A stretch of DNA of 9,657 nt. It comes from JBBECF01 sp040881945. GTDB taxonomy: Bacteria > Pseudomonadota > Alphaproteobacteria > Dongiales > Dongiaceae. Positions within the stretch are counted from its first letter, which is position 1; the number at the start of each line of letters is the position of its first letter. The DNA is taken from NCBI GenBank assembly GCA_040881945.1, contig JBBECF010000217.1, forward strand, positions 1-9,657, given 5' to 3'. Shown here in pieces: positions 1 through 5,574 of the stretch. Position numbers and translations under genes: made by a program. The notes beneath the pieces were generated by a model. That model made no database searches. It saw nothing but the letters and a program-made list of their open reading frames with translations, and had not been told where the DNA came from.

Positions 1-2159
1 CCGGCCGCCGCCAGCGGCAGGGCGACGAGGTTGTAGACGAAGGCCCAGAACAGGTTCTCGCGGATCTTGCGGCCGGTGCGCCGCGACAGGGTCACGGCGT
101 CGGCGACCAGAAGCGGGTCGCCGCGCATCAGCGTCACCCCGGCGGTTTCCATCGCCACGTCGCTGCCGCCGCCCATGGCGATGCCGATGTCGGCCGCGGC
201 CAAAGCGGGCGCGTCGTTGACGCCGTCGCCGACCATGGCGACGACGCCGCCGGCCGCTTTCAGCCGCGCGACTTCGACCGCCTTGGCTTCCGGCAGCACC
301 TCGGCCAGCACGCGATCGACGCCGAGCGCGCGCGCGGCGGCGGCGGCGGCGCGCGCCGTGTCGCCGGTCATCAGCACCGTCTCGATGCCGAGCGCCTTGA
401 GGCGCGCGACGGCCGCGGCGGCGTTCTCCTTCAGCGCGTCGCCGGCGACGAGCAGGCCGAGCAGCCGCGCCCGCTCGCCGGCCTCCGCCACCCAGATCGC
501 GGTGCGCCCCGATTCCGCTTCGGCCGCCGCGCGGGCGTCGAAGGCGGCAAAGTCGATGCCGTGCTCGCGCATCAGCGCGGCGCTGCCGAGCAGCAGGCGC
601 CGCGGGCCGTCCGCGTCGCCGATGTCCGCACGCAGGCCGCGGCCGGGCAGTCGCTGGAAATTCGTCACCGGCCGCAACGCTAGCCCTTGCGCCGCCGCGC
701 GGTCGAACACGGCGCGGGCGAGCGGATGCTCGCTGCCGGCTTGCGCCGAGGCGGCGAGCGCGATCAGCTCGTCCTCGTCGATGCCGGGGGCCGGCCAGAC
801 GCCGGTCAGGGCCGGGCGACCCTCGGTCAGCGTGCCGGTCTTGTCGAAAACCACGGCGGTGACCTTGCTGGCGCGCTCGAGCGCCTCGGCGTCCTTGATC
901 AGGATGCCGTGACGCGCCGCCAGCCCCGTCCCGACCATGATCGCGGTCGGGGTCGCCAAGCCGAGCGCGCACGGGCAGGCGACGACCAGGACGGACACGG
1001 CGTTGAGCAGCGCCGCCGCCGGGTCGCCGCCGACCAGCCACCAGACCGCGAAGGTGAGCAGCGCCAGACCGACCACCGCCGGCACGAACGCCGCGCTGAT
1101 GCGGTCGACGAGGCGCTGGATCGGCGCCTTGCTCGCCTGCGCGCCCTGGACCAGCGCGATGATGCGCGCGAGCGTCGAGTCGCGGCCGACCGCGGCGACG
1201 CGGACGCGCAGCAGGCCGTCGCCGTTGATGGCGCCGCCGATGACATGGTCGCCGACCGCCTTGTCCACCGGCAGGCTCTCGCCGGTGATCAGTGACTCGT
1301 CGGCTTGGCTGGTGCCCTCGACGACCACGCCGTCGACCGGGATGCGCTCGCCCGGCTTCACCCGGACGACGTCGCCTGGCCGCACCAGCGCCAGCGGCAG
1401 TTCGAGGACGCTCGCGCCGCGCTCGACCCAGGCGCTGTCGGGACGCAGCGCCATCAGGGCGCGGATCGCGGCCGTGGTGCCGCGCCGGGCGCGGTCCTCG
1501 AGGGTGCGGCCGAGCAGCACCAGCGTGATGACGACGGCCGCCGCCTCGAAATAGAGGTCGGCGCCGGGAGCGCCGAGGACGACGTTGTAGGCGCTAAGTC
1601 CATAGGCCGCGCTGGTACCGAGCACGACCAGCAGGTCCATGTTGCCGACGCCGACCTTGAGCGCCGGCCAGGCGGCGCGGTAGAAGCGCGCCCCGATCCA
1701 GAACTGCACCGGCGTCGCCAACGCCATCTGCGCCCACACCGGCAGTCGCGCCTCGACATGGCCGAGGGCGCCAAACAGCATGTGCAGGACCAGCGGCAGG
1801 GTGAGCGCCGCCGCGATCCCGACCAGCCACAGGTCGCGGCGCGCAGCGGCCGCGGCCGCCCGCTCCGCCGCCGCTTCCTCGGCCGCGTCCCGGGGCGCCG
1901 GCCCGGCGCGATAGCCGGCCGTCTCGACCGCGGCGACCAGGGTCGCCAACCCGGGCGAGGCGCCGCGCCAGTCGACGCGGGCGCGCCGGTCGGCAAGGTT
2001 GACGCTGGCCGCGGCCACGCCCGGCACCCCGGCCAGGACGCGTTCGACCCGGGAGACACAGGCGGCGCAGGTCATGCCGTGCACCGCGAGGTCGATGGTT
2101 TCGCGTTCCGTCCGCGGCCCGCCCGAAGACTCGACGGCTGTCGCCGTTATCGTATCCAT
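1..2159 (-). CDS. copA: Cu(I)-translocating P1B-type ATPase CopA (3' end cut by window edge)
   Basis: Inner-membrane pump that uses ATP to export Cu(I) from the cytoplasm. The frame is open from the ATG at 2159 to base 1, giving 719 visible residues; homologs usually run somewhat further, so the last transmembrane helix is missing. In order: one N-terminal heavy-metal-associated domain with GMTCAAC (Cys31, Cys34), transmembrane segments, the actuator motif TGES (292-295), the metal-site CPC (395-397), the phosphorylated Asp439 in DKTGT, the nucleotide-domain SEHPL (His478-Pro479), the hinge GDGVND (644-649), and N-x6-YN-x4-P (Asn702, Tyr709, Asn710, Pro715), which is the TM7 signature of the Cu(I)/Ag(I) subgroup. 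All motifs lie in one frame, with no sign of a frameshift. No other in-frame start lies between 2159 and the metal-binding domain, and a CueR operator sits just upstream, which supports both the start and the copper assignment. Silver transport is also likely. The MxxSS motif of TM8 is outside the window. Confidence 0.96.
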   Translation of the reverse strand, partial: MDTITATAVESSGGPRTERETIDLAVHGMTCAACVSRVERVLAGVPGVAAASVNLADRRARVDWRGASPGLATLVAAVETAGYRAGPAPRDAAEEAAAERAAAAAARRDLWLVGIAAALTLPLVLHMLFGALGHVEARLPVWAQMALATPVQFWIGARFYRAAWPALKVGVGNMDLLVVLGTSAAYGLSAYNVVLGAPGADLYFEAAAVVITLVLLGRTLEDRARRGTTAAIRALMALRPDSAWVERGASVLELPLALVRPGDVVRVKPGERIPVDGVVVEGTSQADESLITGESLPVDKAVGDHVIGGAINGDGLLRVRVAAVGRDSTLARIIALVQGAQASKAPIQRLVDRISAAFVPAVVGLALLTFAVWWLVGGDPAAALLNAVSVLVVACPCALGLATPTAIMVGTGLAARHGILIKDAEALERASKVTAVVFDKTGTLTEGRPALTGVWPAPGIDEDELIALAASAQAGSEHPLARAVFDRAAAQGLALRPVTNFQRLPGRGLRADIGDADGPRRLLLGSAALMREHGIDFAAFDARAAAEAESGRTAIWVAEAGERARLLGLLVAGDALKENAAAAVARLKALGIETVLMTGDTARAAAAAARALGVDRVLAEVLPEAKAVEVARLKAAGGVVAMVGDGVNDAPALAAADIGIAMGGGSDVAMETAGVTLMRGDPLLVADAVTLSRRTGRKIRENLFWAFVYNLVALPLAAA

Positions 2160-2164
2160 GCACC

Positions 2165-2196
2165 AGGATATGACCTTCCAGAAACTGGAAGGTCAA
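2165..2196 (-). promoter_or_regulatory. copA promoter (long-spacer MerR-type)
   Basis: Reading the minus strand, TTGACC (2196-2191) serves as -35 and TATCCT (2170-2165) as -10, separated by 20 bp. ATATCC with a 19-bp spacer is an alternative -10. Both spacers are longer than the usual 17 bp, as expected for a MerR-activated promoter. Only five bases separate the -10 from the copA ATG at 2159, so transcription should start at or next to the start codon. No Shine-Dalgarno is placed correctly: GGAAGG is about 14 bases upstream and belongs to the operator. Confidence 0.75.
2171..2195 (-). promoter_or_regulatory. CueR-type (MerR-family) operator of copA
   Basis: A perfect inverted repeat: TGACCTTCCAG, three central bases, then CTGGAAGGTCA. 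It contains the ACCTTCC-N7-GGAAGGT pattern known for CueR sites such as the E. coli copA operator. It lies between the -35 and -10 elements, as MerR-family activators require: they untwist an over-long spacer when the metal is bound. The site therefore predicts that a CueR homolog, encoded elsewhere, induces copA in response to Cu(I) or Ag(I). Confidence 0.88.
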
Positions 2197-2287
2197 GACC
2201 CGGTTGTTAACCATGTCCGGGTCGGGCAAAGTACTCTTACGCAAGCCGCTAGCGGCCCACGGCGCGGCGGTCCATAACGAGGCGTTC

Positions 2288-3757
2288 ATGAGCTTGCGAC
2301 GGATCCTGACCGTCGTTTTTTTGGCCTTCGCCCTGGGGGGATGCTCGCCGTCGGCGCCGCCGCCGGTGACGCCGCCACCCGTAGCGCCGCCGCCCGTGCC
2401 AGGCGCCCCGCCGGCGGTCAGCCTCATCAACATGATCCCGCTGGCGCTGAGCGCCGAGTCGAACCAGGACAGCGAGCCGTTCCTCGCCGTCAACCCGGCC
2501 GACGACCGCCGGCTCACCGGCACGGCCTTCACGCCGAACCCGTTCGGGCCGGCGAGCGGGAACGCGCCGATCTACATATCGACGGACGGCGGCGCGACCT
2601 GGGCCTTGCGCATGACGGTTCCGAGCGCCCGCAGCACCGGCGACATCACGGTGGCGGGCGGGCGGCCGGGCGCGCGGCTGTACGGCGGCATCCTTCGTCT
2701 GCCCGGATACCTGGTCATGAGCAGCCTCACGACCGACGACTTCCTGGCGACGACGCCGATGACCGAGGTTGCCTCGCGCGACCGGGTCGACCAACCCTTC
2801 GTGCAGGTCGCGACCGGACCCAACCCGCTCGACCGCATCTACATCGGCAGCAACGACTTCGATGCGCCGGGCGGCCGCACGGCGACGATCGACCTGTCGC
2901 TCGACGGCGGCGCGACCTTCACGACGGTGCGCATCGAAACCCGCCCGACCGCCGGGCAGGACGGCCCGTCGATCCGGCCGACGGTGGCGCGGGACGGTAC
3001 CGTCTATGCGGCCTTTTTCGGCTGGCGCAGCTTCAACGGCAGCACGGCGACGAGCGACGTCGTCGTCGTGCGCGACGACGCCGGCGCGACCGGCGCGACG
3101 CCGTTCCGCGACCTGACCGACCCGTCGGATGGCCTGCCCGGGCGCCACGTCGCGCGCAGCGTCACGATTCCCTGGTCGAACGCGCCGACGCTCGGCTTCG
3201 AGCGCATCGGCTCAACCCTGACGATCGCGGTCGATCCGGACGACAGCGACATCGTCTACATCGCCTGGTGCGACCGGGTCGGCACCGGCGACATCTACAC
3301 GGTCCATCTGCGCCGCTCGCTCGACCGCGGAGTCACCTGGTCGGGCGATCTGCGCACCGTCACCGACGCCACCGGCATTTCGCTCGCGATCGCCGCCAAC
3401 GGCGCGGTCGGGTTTCTTTATCAGCAGTTCACCGGCGGCCGCTGGGTCACGCGCCTCGAGCAGAGCCGCGACGGTTTCGCCACGGCCCGCAATACGGTGC
3501 TCGCCGACGTGCCGGGGAACGCGCCGGCGATGCGCTTTCTGCCTTACATCGGCGACTACAACTTCCTGTTGACCGCCGGCAACCAGTTCCGCGGCATCTT
3601 CTCCACGAACAACGACCCGAACCCCGCCCACTTCCCCAACGGAGTCACCTATCAGCGCCGGGTGGACGCGGCCGCCAACACGCTCCGCGACCTTGCCGGC
3701 AATCCGGTTGCGGTCTCCATCGACCCGTTCTACTTCACCGTGGAGGCGATGCCATGA
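2288..3757 (+). CDS. BNR/Asp-box repeat lipoprotein, sialidase-like beta-propeller, function unknown
   Basis: A 489-residue predicted lipoprotein. The start at 2288 is chosen over an in-frame TTG at 2204 because it gives a clean signal peptide (MSLRR, hydrophobic stretch, lipobox LGGC with Cys19) and has GAGG five bases upstream. A Pro-rich linker follows (about 20-45). The body then carries Asp-box motifs at 98-105 (STDGGATW), 204-211 (SLDGGATF) and 344-351 (SLDRGVTW), with a degenerate one near 393-400. Asp-boxes mark beta-propeller blades in sialidases, sortilins and many other extracellular proteins. The sialidase arginine triad and RIP motif were not recognised, so sialidase activity should not be inferred; an adhesive or substrate-binding role is as likely. 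Mature cysteines are limited to the lipidated Cys19 and Cys328. The stop overlaps the next gene's start (ATGA), so the two are probably made together and act at the cell envelope. Apart from divergent orientation, nothing links the gene to copA. Confidence 0.82.
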   Translation: MSLRRILTVVFLAFALGGCSPSAPPPVTPPPVAPPPVPGAPPAVSLINMIPLALSAESNQDSEPFLAVNPADDRRLTGTAFTPNPFGPASGNAPIYISTDGGATWALRMTVPSARSTGDITVAGGRPGARLYGGILRLPGYLVMSSLTTDDFLATTPMTEVASRDRVDQPFVQVATGPNPLDRIYIGSNDFDAPGGRTATIDLSLDGGATFTTVRIETRPTAGQDGPSIRPTVARDGTVYAAFFGWRSFNGSTATSDVVVVRDDAGATGATPFRDLTDPSDGLPGRHVARSVTIPWSNAPTLGFERIGSTLTIAVDPDDSDIVYIAWCDRVGTGDIYTVHLRRSLDRGVTWSGDLRTVTDATGISLAIAANGAVGFLYQQFTGGRWVTRLEQSRDGFATARNTVLADVPGNAPAMRFLPYIGDYNFLLTAGNQFRGIFSTNNDPNPAHFPNGVTYQRRVDAAANTLRDLAGNPVAVSIDPFYFTVEAMP

Positions 3758-4602
3758 ACGGGAGCGGCGTCCGCGGCCTGCTCTTGGGCCTCGCCCTGCT
3801 GTGCGGCTTTTCCGCCGCGGCCGGCGCGCAGACCCCGACGGCCAAGCTCTTGAGCGCGTCCGACACGGTGTTCGTCGGCACGGTCGTCGAGGTCGGCGCG
3901 GCGTCCTTCGCCGGGGTGCCCGTATCGGCGCGCACGCTGATCGTTGCGGTCGAGACCGTTCTGGTCAAGCCGCCGGCGATCCCGCTGGAGCCGGGCGGCA
4001 GGGTCACGGTGGCGGTCAAGGACCCCACCGCCTTCCGCCGGGGGACGCGCGCGACGTTCTTCACGACCGGCTGGATTCTCGGCGACGGCGTGGCGCTGCA
4101 GGAAGTCGGCCACGAGATCGCGCCGGCCGTGGGCGCGGCCGGGGATGAGAACGCGCGGGCCGCGCTGAGCCGAGCGCAGGCGCAGCTTGCGGACGCCGAT
4201 CTGCGTGCCCGGGTCGTCGCCGCCGATGCGATCGTGGTCGGGCGCGTCATCGCCGTCCGGCCGGCGACGATGGCCGCCATGGGCGCCGCCCCGGCGCCGA
4301 TCAGCGAGCACGACCCGCAATGGCAGGAGGCCGTGATCGCGGTCGAAACCACGATCAAGGGCGCCGCCGCCGAGCCGGAGATCGTGACGCGGTTTCCCGC
4401 CTCGATGGACATCCAATGGTACGCCGTCCCGAAGCTCGCGGAGGGCCAGGAAGGCACGTTCATCCTGAGCCGGGACACGGCGTCGGGAACGCCGTTCGCC
4501 CTGCATGGCGGCGTCCGGGTCGGCGCCTATACGGCGCTCGAAGCCGGCGACGTGCTGCCACGCGCGGCGGCCGACCGCGTGCGCGCCCTGCTGCAACCCT
4601 GA
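3754..4602 (+). CDS. Secreted two-domain protein of unknown function
   Basis: A 282-residue protein not recognised as a named family. The ATG at 3754 overlaps the stop of the lipoprotein gene (ATGA), implying translational coupling. The same frame is open far upstream, but that part is a shadow of the lipoprotein gene, and the signal peptide fixes the start: hydrophobic stretch 8-22, then a signal peptidase I site after A23-G24-A25. Cys17 lies inside the hydrophobic stretch but is preceded by Leu, so it is not a good lipobox. The mature protein has no cysteine. Two segments look like diverged copies of one mostly beta-strand domain: about 34-103 (SDTVFVGTVVEV ... VAVETVL ... GTRATFF) and about 155-238 (ADAIVVGRVIAV ... 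IAVETTI ... GQEGTFILS). The layout (VGxV strand, VE-T-K segment, G--TF strand) recalls small OB-fold/TIMP-like secreted domains, which is only an inference. Operon context suggests a periplasmic or surface partner of the BNR lipoprotein. Confidence 0.8.
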   Translation: MNGSGVRGLLLGLALLCGFSAAAGAQTPTAKLLSASDTVFVGTVVEVGAASFAGVPVSARTLIVAVETVLVKPPAIPLEPGGRVTVAVKDPTAFRRGTRATFFTTGWILGDGVALQEVGHEIAPAVGAAGDENARAALSRAQAQLADADLRARVVAADAIVVGRVIAVRPATMAAMGAAPAPISEHDPQWQEAVIAVETTIKGAAAEPEIVTRFPASMDIQWYAVPKLAEGQEGTFILSRDTASGTPFALHGGVRVGAYTALEAGDVLPRAAADRVRALLQP

Positions 4603-4684
4603 GCCGGCTCCCGTGCTTCCGTCCCTCCGGCCGACCTGTTATGACGTGGGTCGGTGCTGTTCCTGTGCAACATGAAGAAATGTC
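4600..4684 (+). repeat. 85-base imperfect direct repeat, copy A
   Basis: Aligns without gaps to 5476-5560; hand comparison gives about 65 of 85 identical bases. Exact blocks include TGCTTCCGT (4614-4622), GACCTGTTAT (4633-4642) and GAAGAAATGTC (4674-4684). The copy begins at the TGA of the upstream coding sequence. In 4641-4684 all ten differences from copy B are transitions, whereas in 4600-4640 nine of ten are transversions, so the right half appears to be the constrained or more recently shared core. Bases 4654-4673 can form a 7-bp stem with one C-A mismatch and a six-base loop, matching a hairpin in copy B. Confidence 0.75.
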
Positions 4685-4700
4685 GGAATCACAGAGACCG

Positions 4701-4845
4701 GATTACGGGATTACGGTGGCAGATTACGGTGAGATTACGGTGACAAGATTACGGTGGATTACGGTGACAGTGGGTGGATTACGGTGGGATTACGGTGACA
4801 GTGCACTTAAATGGATTACGGGATTACGGTGACAGTGCACTTAAA
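4701..4845 (+). repeat. Ten GATTACGG units with truncated linkers
   Basis: GATTACGG occurs at 4701, 4709, 4722, 4733, 4747, 4757, 4777, 4788, 4814 and 4822. The full linker TGACAGTGCACTTAAATG follows the eighth unit, and 16 bases of it (TGACAGTGCACTTAAA) follow the tenth. The other linkers are shorter or slightly altered versions of its beginning: none, TGGCA, TGA, TGACAA, TG, TGACAGTGGGTG, TGG, none. The complete linker contains the palindrome AGTGCACT (4800-4807 and 4834-4841). Spacing is irregular (8 to 26 bases), so this is neither a CRISPR array nor a simple satellite. Confidence 0.88.
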
Positions 4846-4880
4846 GGCAGGCGGTCCCGGCGGCAGAGCCGCTGGAAGAT

Positions 4881-4954
4881 AAAGGGGATATTCCTAATTT
4901 TTCTGACCATCGTCGGACGCGAAGGACCTACGAAAAATTAGGAATGTCCCCTTT
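4881..4954. repeat. 23-bp inverted repeat with 28-base loop
   Basis: The left arm at 4881-4903 (beginning AAAGGGGATATTCC) and the right arm at 4932-4954 (ending GGAATGTCCCCTTT) are complementary except at 4889/4946, which would be a U-G wobble in RNA. The arms are A+T-rich and unlike the surrounding genome. The structure suits a miniature transposable element or the ends of an internally deleted element. The TTTT after the right arm could also let it act as a weak terminator, but the long A+T-rich stem and the large loop make that secondary. Confidence 0.85.
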
Positions 4955-4976
4955 TCGTAATCGCCGGACCTGGCTC

Positions 4977-5005
4977 TTGACTGCGTAGGTACGTAGTCCT
5001 ACTCT
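4977..5005 (+). promoter_or_regulatory. Weak promoter-like sequence overlapping a dyad
   Basis: TTGACT (4977-4982), a 17-base spacer and TACTCT (5000-5005) resemble a sigma-70-type promoter with a poor -10. The spacer region contains a dyad, GACTGCGTA at 4979-4987 and TACGTAGTC at 4990-4998, with eight of nine positions complementary, which could be a regulator site. The nearest downstream gene is trpG, about 570 bases away, so any transcript would have a long leader through the GC-rich repeats. Confidence 0.25.
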
Positions 5006-5100
5006 GGCTTTGCGTCAAGTCGCACCGGTTGATTGACATCGTGGAGAGGCTATTGCGGCCGGGACGCGCTCGGTTGCGCGTTGCCCGGGGCTTTGGCCGG

Positions 5101-5344
5101 GCGGGATTTGCCGCCGGAGGTAGCGGCCGACGGCCAATGGCTTGCCCTGGACCGGATCCGGGGGTGCCCGAAGAAGGCTTTTCTCCCGCGGCGACGCCCT
5201 GCTTCTCCCGCGGGACTTCCCGCCGGACATGGGGTAGATCGACCGATCTTGAGATTCCGCCGGACGGTCCCGCGGGACAGGTCCGCCGGGTCGTGCGTCG
5301 GAATTCGACACATTGTCCGGCGGGATTTTCCGCTGTGCATGGGG
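5101..5344 (+). repeat. Three GC-rich dyads spaced about 110 bases
   Basis: GCGGGATTTGCCGCCGGAGG (5101-5120), GCGGGACTTCCCGCCGGACA (5210-5229) and GCGGGATTTTCCGCTGTGCA (5320-5339) are related and spaced 109 and 110 bases apart. The second contains a perfect GCGGGA-CT-TCCCGC dyad; the others are degenerate forms of it. The second and third copies share further sequence (ATGGGGT followed by a TCG-rich stretch). A smaller duplication, TTCTCCCGCGG, occurs at 5181-5191 and 5203-5213. The pattern fits decayed copies of a palindromic element rather than protein coding. Confidence 0.6.
5257..5289. repeat. Nested GC-rich hairpin
   Basis: An outer stem (CCGCCGGAC at 5257-5265 with GTCCGCCGG at 5281-5289, one mismatch) encloses the perfect 12-base palindrome GTCCCGCGGGAC (5267-5278). 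It lies between the second and third of the spaced dyads and shares the CCCGCGGGAC core with the second one. There is no T-tract on either side, so a factor-independent terminator is not indicated. Confidence 0.6.
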
Positions 5345-5475
5345 TCGGTCGTCTATTTTTTGACCTCTCGCCGGAGAGGGGGGCCTGATCGGCGGCGGGC
5401 CGGTGGGTGGCGAGGCTTCGTCCCCCGGGGGGGGTGTCGCGCCTGCGCCCCGCAACCGGGCGGTCTCGCAAGCGT

Positions 5476-5560
5476 TGAGCCAGCGCCGTTGCTTCCGTGA
5501 CGAGGGCGGACCTGTTATAACATGGATCAGCGTTGCTCCTACGCAACACGAAGAAATGTC
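5476..5560 (+). repeat. 85-base imperfect direct repeat, copy B (trpG leader)
   Basis: Second copy of the element at 4600-4684, ending 14 bases before the trpG start. It includes the perfect palindrome TGTTATAACA (5513-5522) and a hairpin at 5530-5549 with stem GTTGC/GCAAC around the loop TCCTAC, extended by one G-C pair beyond a C-A mismatch. Because it ends just before the ribosome-binding site of trpG, this copy probably carries the trpG promoter or leader RNA. Copy A would then be either a duplicate of that leader or another member of a dispersed repeat. Confidence 0.75.
5513..5522 (+). promoter_or_regulatory. Palindrome in the probable trpG promoter region
   Basis: TGTTATAACA is a perfect 10-base palindrome 52 bases before trpG. 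It contains a TATAAC that could be a -10 element, but no good -35 stands 16-18 bases upstream: a TTGCTT at 5489-5494 is 21 bases away. In copy A of the direct repeat the same site reads TGTTATGACG, so the palindrome is not conserved there. It could be an operator or simply an A+T-rich promoter core. Confidence 0.35.
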
Positions 5561-5574
5561 CTCAAGGCTCTAAG

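Larger units (their letters stand above)
4685..4960. mobile_element. Possible non-autonomous remnant of a mobile element
   Basis: The GATTACGG/GTGCACTT array and the adjoining 23-bp inverted repeat together form an A+T-richer block foreign to its neighbours. From memory, and unchecked, similar strings (ATTACGGTGACAGTGCACTTAA, and GGGGACATTCCTAATTT in inverted orientation) occur near IS200-like or REP-associated (Y1) transposase genes in various proteobacteria. No transposase coding sequence, complete or broken, is visible here, so the block would need a transposase supplied in trans. A locally expanded repeat with no mobility is the alternative. Confidence 0.4.
4603..5574. other. Repeat-rich intergenic region without a convincing gene
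   Basis: About 970 bases between the secreted-protein operon and trpG. Open frames here are short, rich in Arg, Pro and Gly, show no recognisable domain, and run across the inverted and dyad repeats on both strands, so none is annotated. From left to right it holds a first copy of an 85-base direct repeat, an array of GATTACGG units, a 23-bp inverted repeat, a short dyad with a possible promoter, a GC-rich stretch of spaced dyads, and the second copy of the direct repeat leading into trpG. The part from about 4680 to 5035 is visibly richer in A+T than all surrounding genes, consistent with acquired DNA. This is the place where alphaproteobacterial clusters often carry trpE; no trpE remnant could be recognised. 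Confidence 0.75.

Noticed and set aside
2204..2287. Upstream TTG start for the BNR lipoprotein
   Set aside because: It would add 28 residues before the signal peptide and abolish a normal lipoprotein N-terminus, and no Shine-Dalgarno supports it.
1594..2532. Minus-strand open frame across the copA/lipoprotein junction
   Set aside because: It overlaps two well-supported genes in other frames and is low-complexity Gly/Arg/Ala sequence typical of antisense frames in GC-rich DNA.
2341..3753. Long in-frame extension upstream of the secreted-protein gene (frame open from 2341)
   Set aside because: This part is Arg/His/Pro-rich, lies fully inside the lipoprotein gene in another frame, and has no start signals. 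The signal peptide at 3754 marks the real beginning.
4701..4845. CRISPR array
   Set aside because: The repeat is only 8 bases, the linkers are truncated versions of each other rather than unique spacers, and no cas genes are present.
5364..5379. Terminator at the perfect CCTCTC-GCCG-GAGAGG hairpin
   Set aside because: The T-tract lies before the hairpin on the plus strand and reads as A on the minus strand, so neither direction has the required trailing U run.
4938..5549. Open frames on both strands in the island (203 residues on minus, 155 on plus at 5033-5500)
   Set aside because: They run through inverted repeats and spaced dyads, are dominated by Arg, Pro and Gly, and overlap one another. 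No domain or convincing start site was seen.
5476..5574. Classical trp attenuator in front of trpG
   Set aside because: No tandem Trp codons and no terminator hairpin with a T-tract were found. The hairpin at 5530-5549 is followed by mixed sequence.
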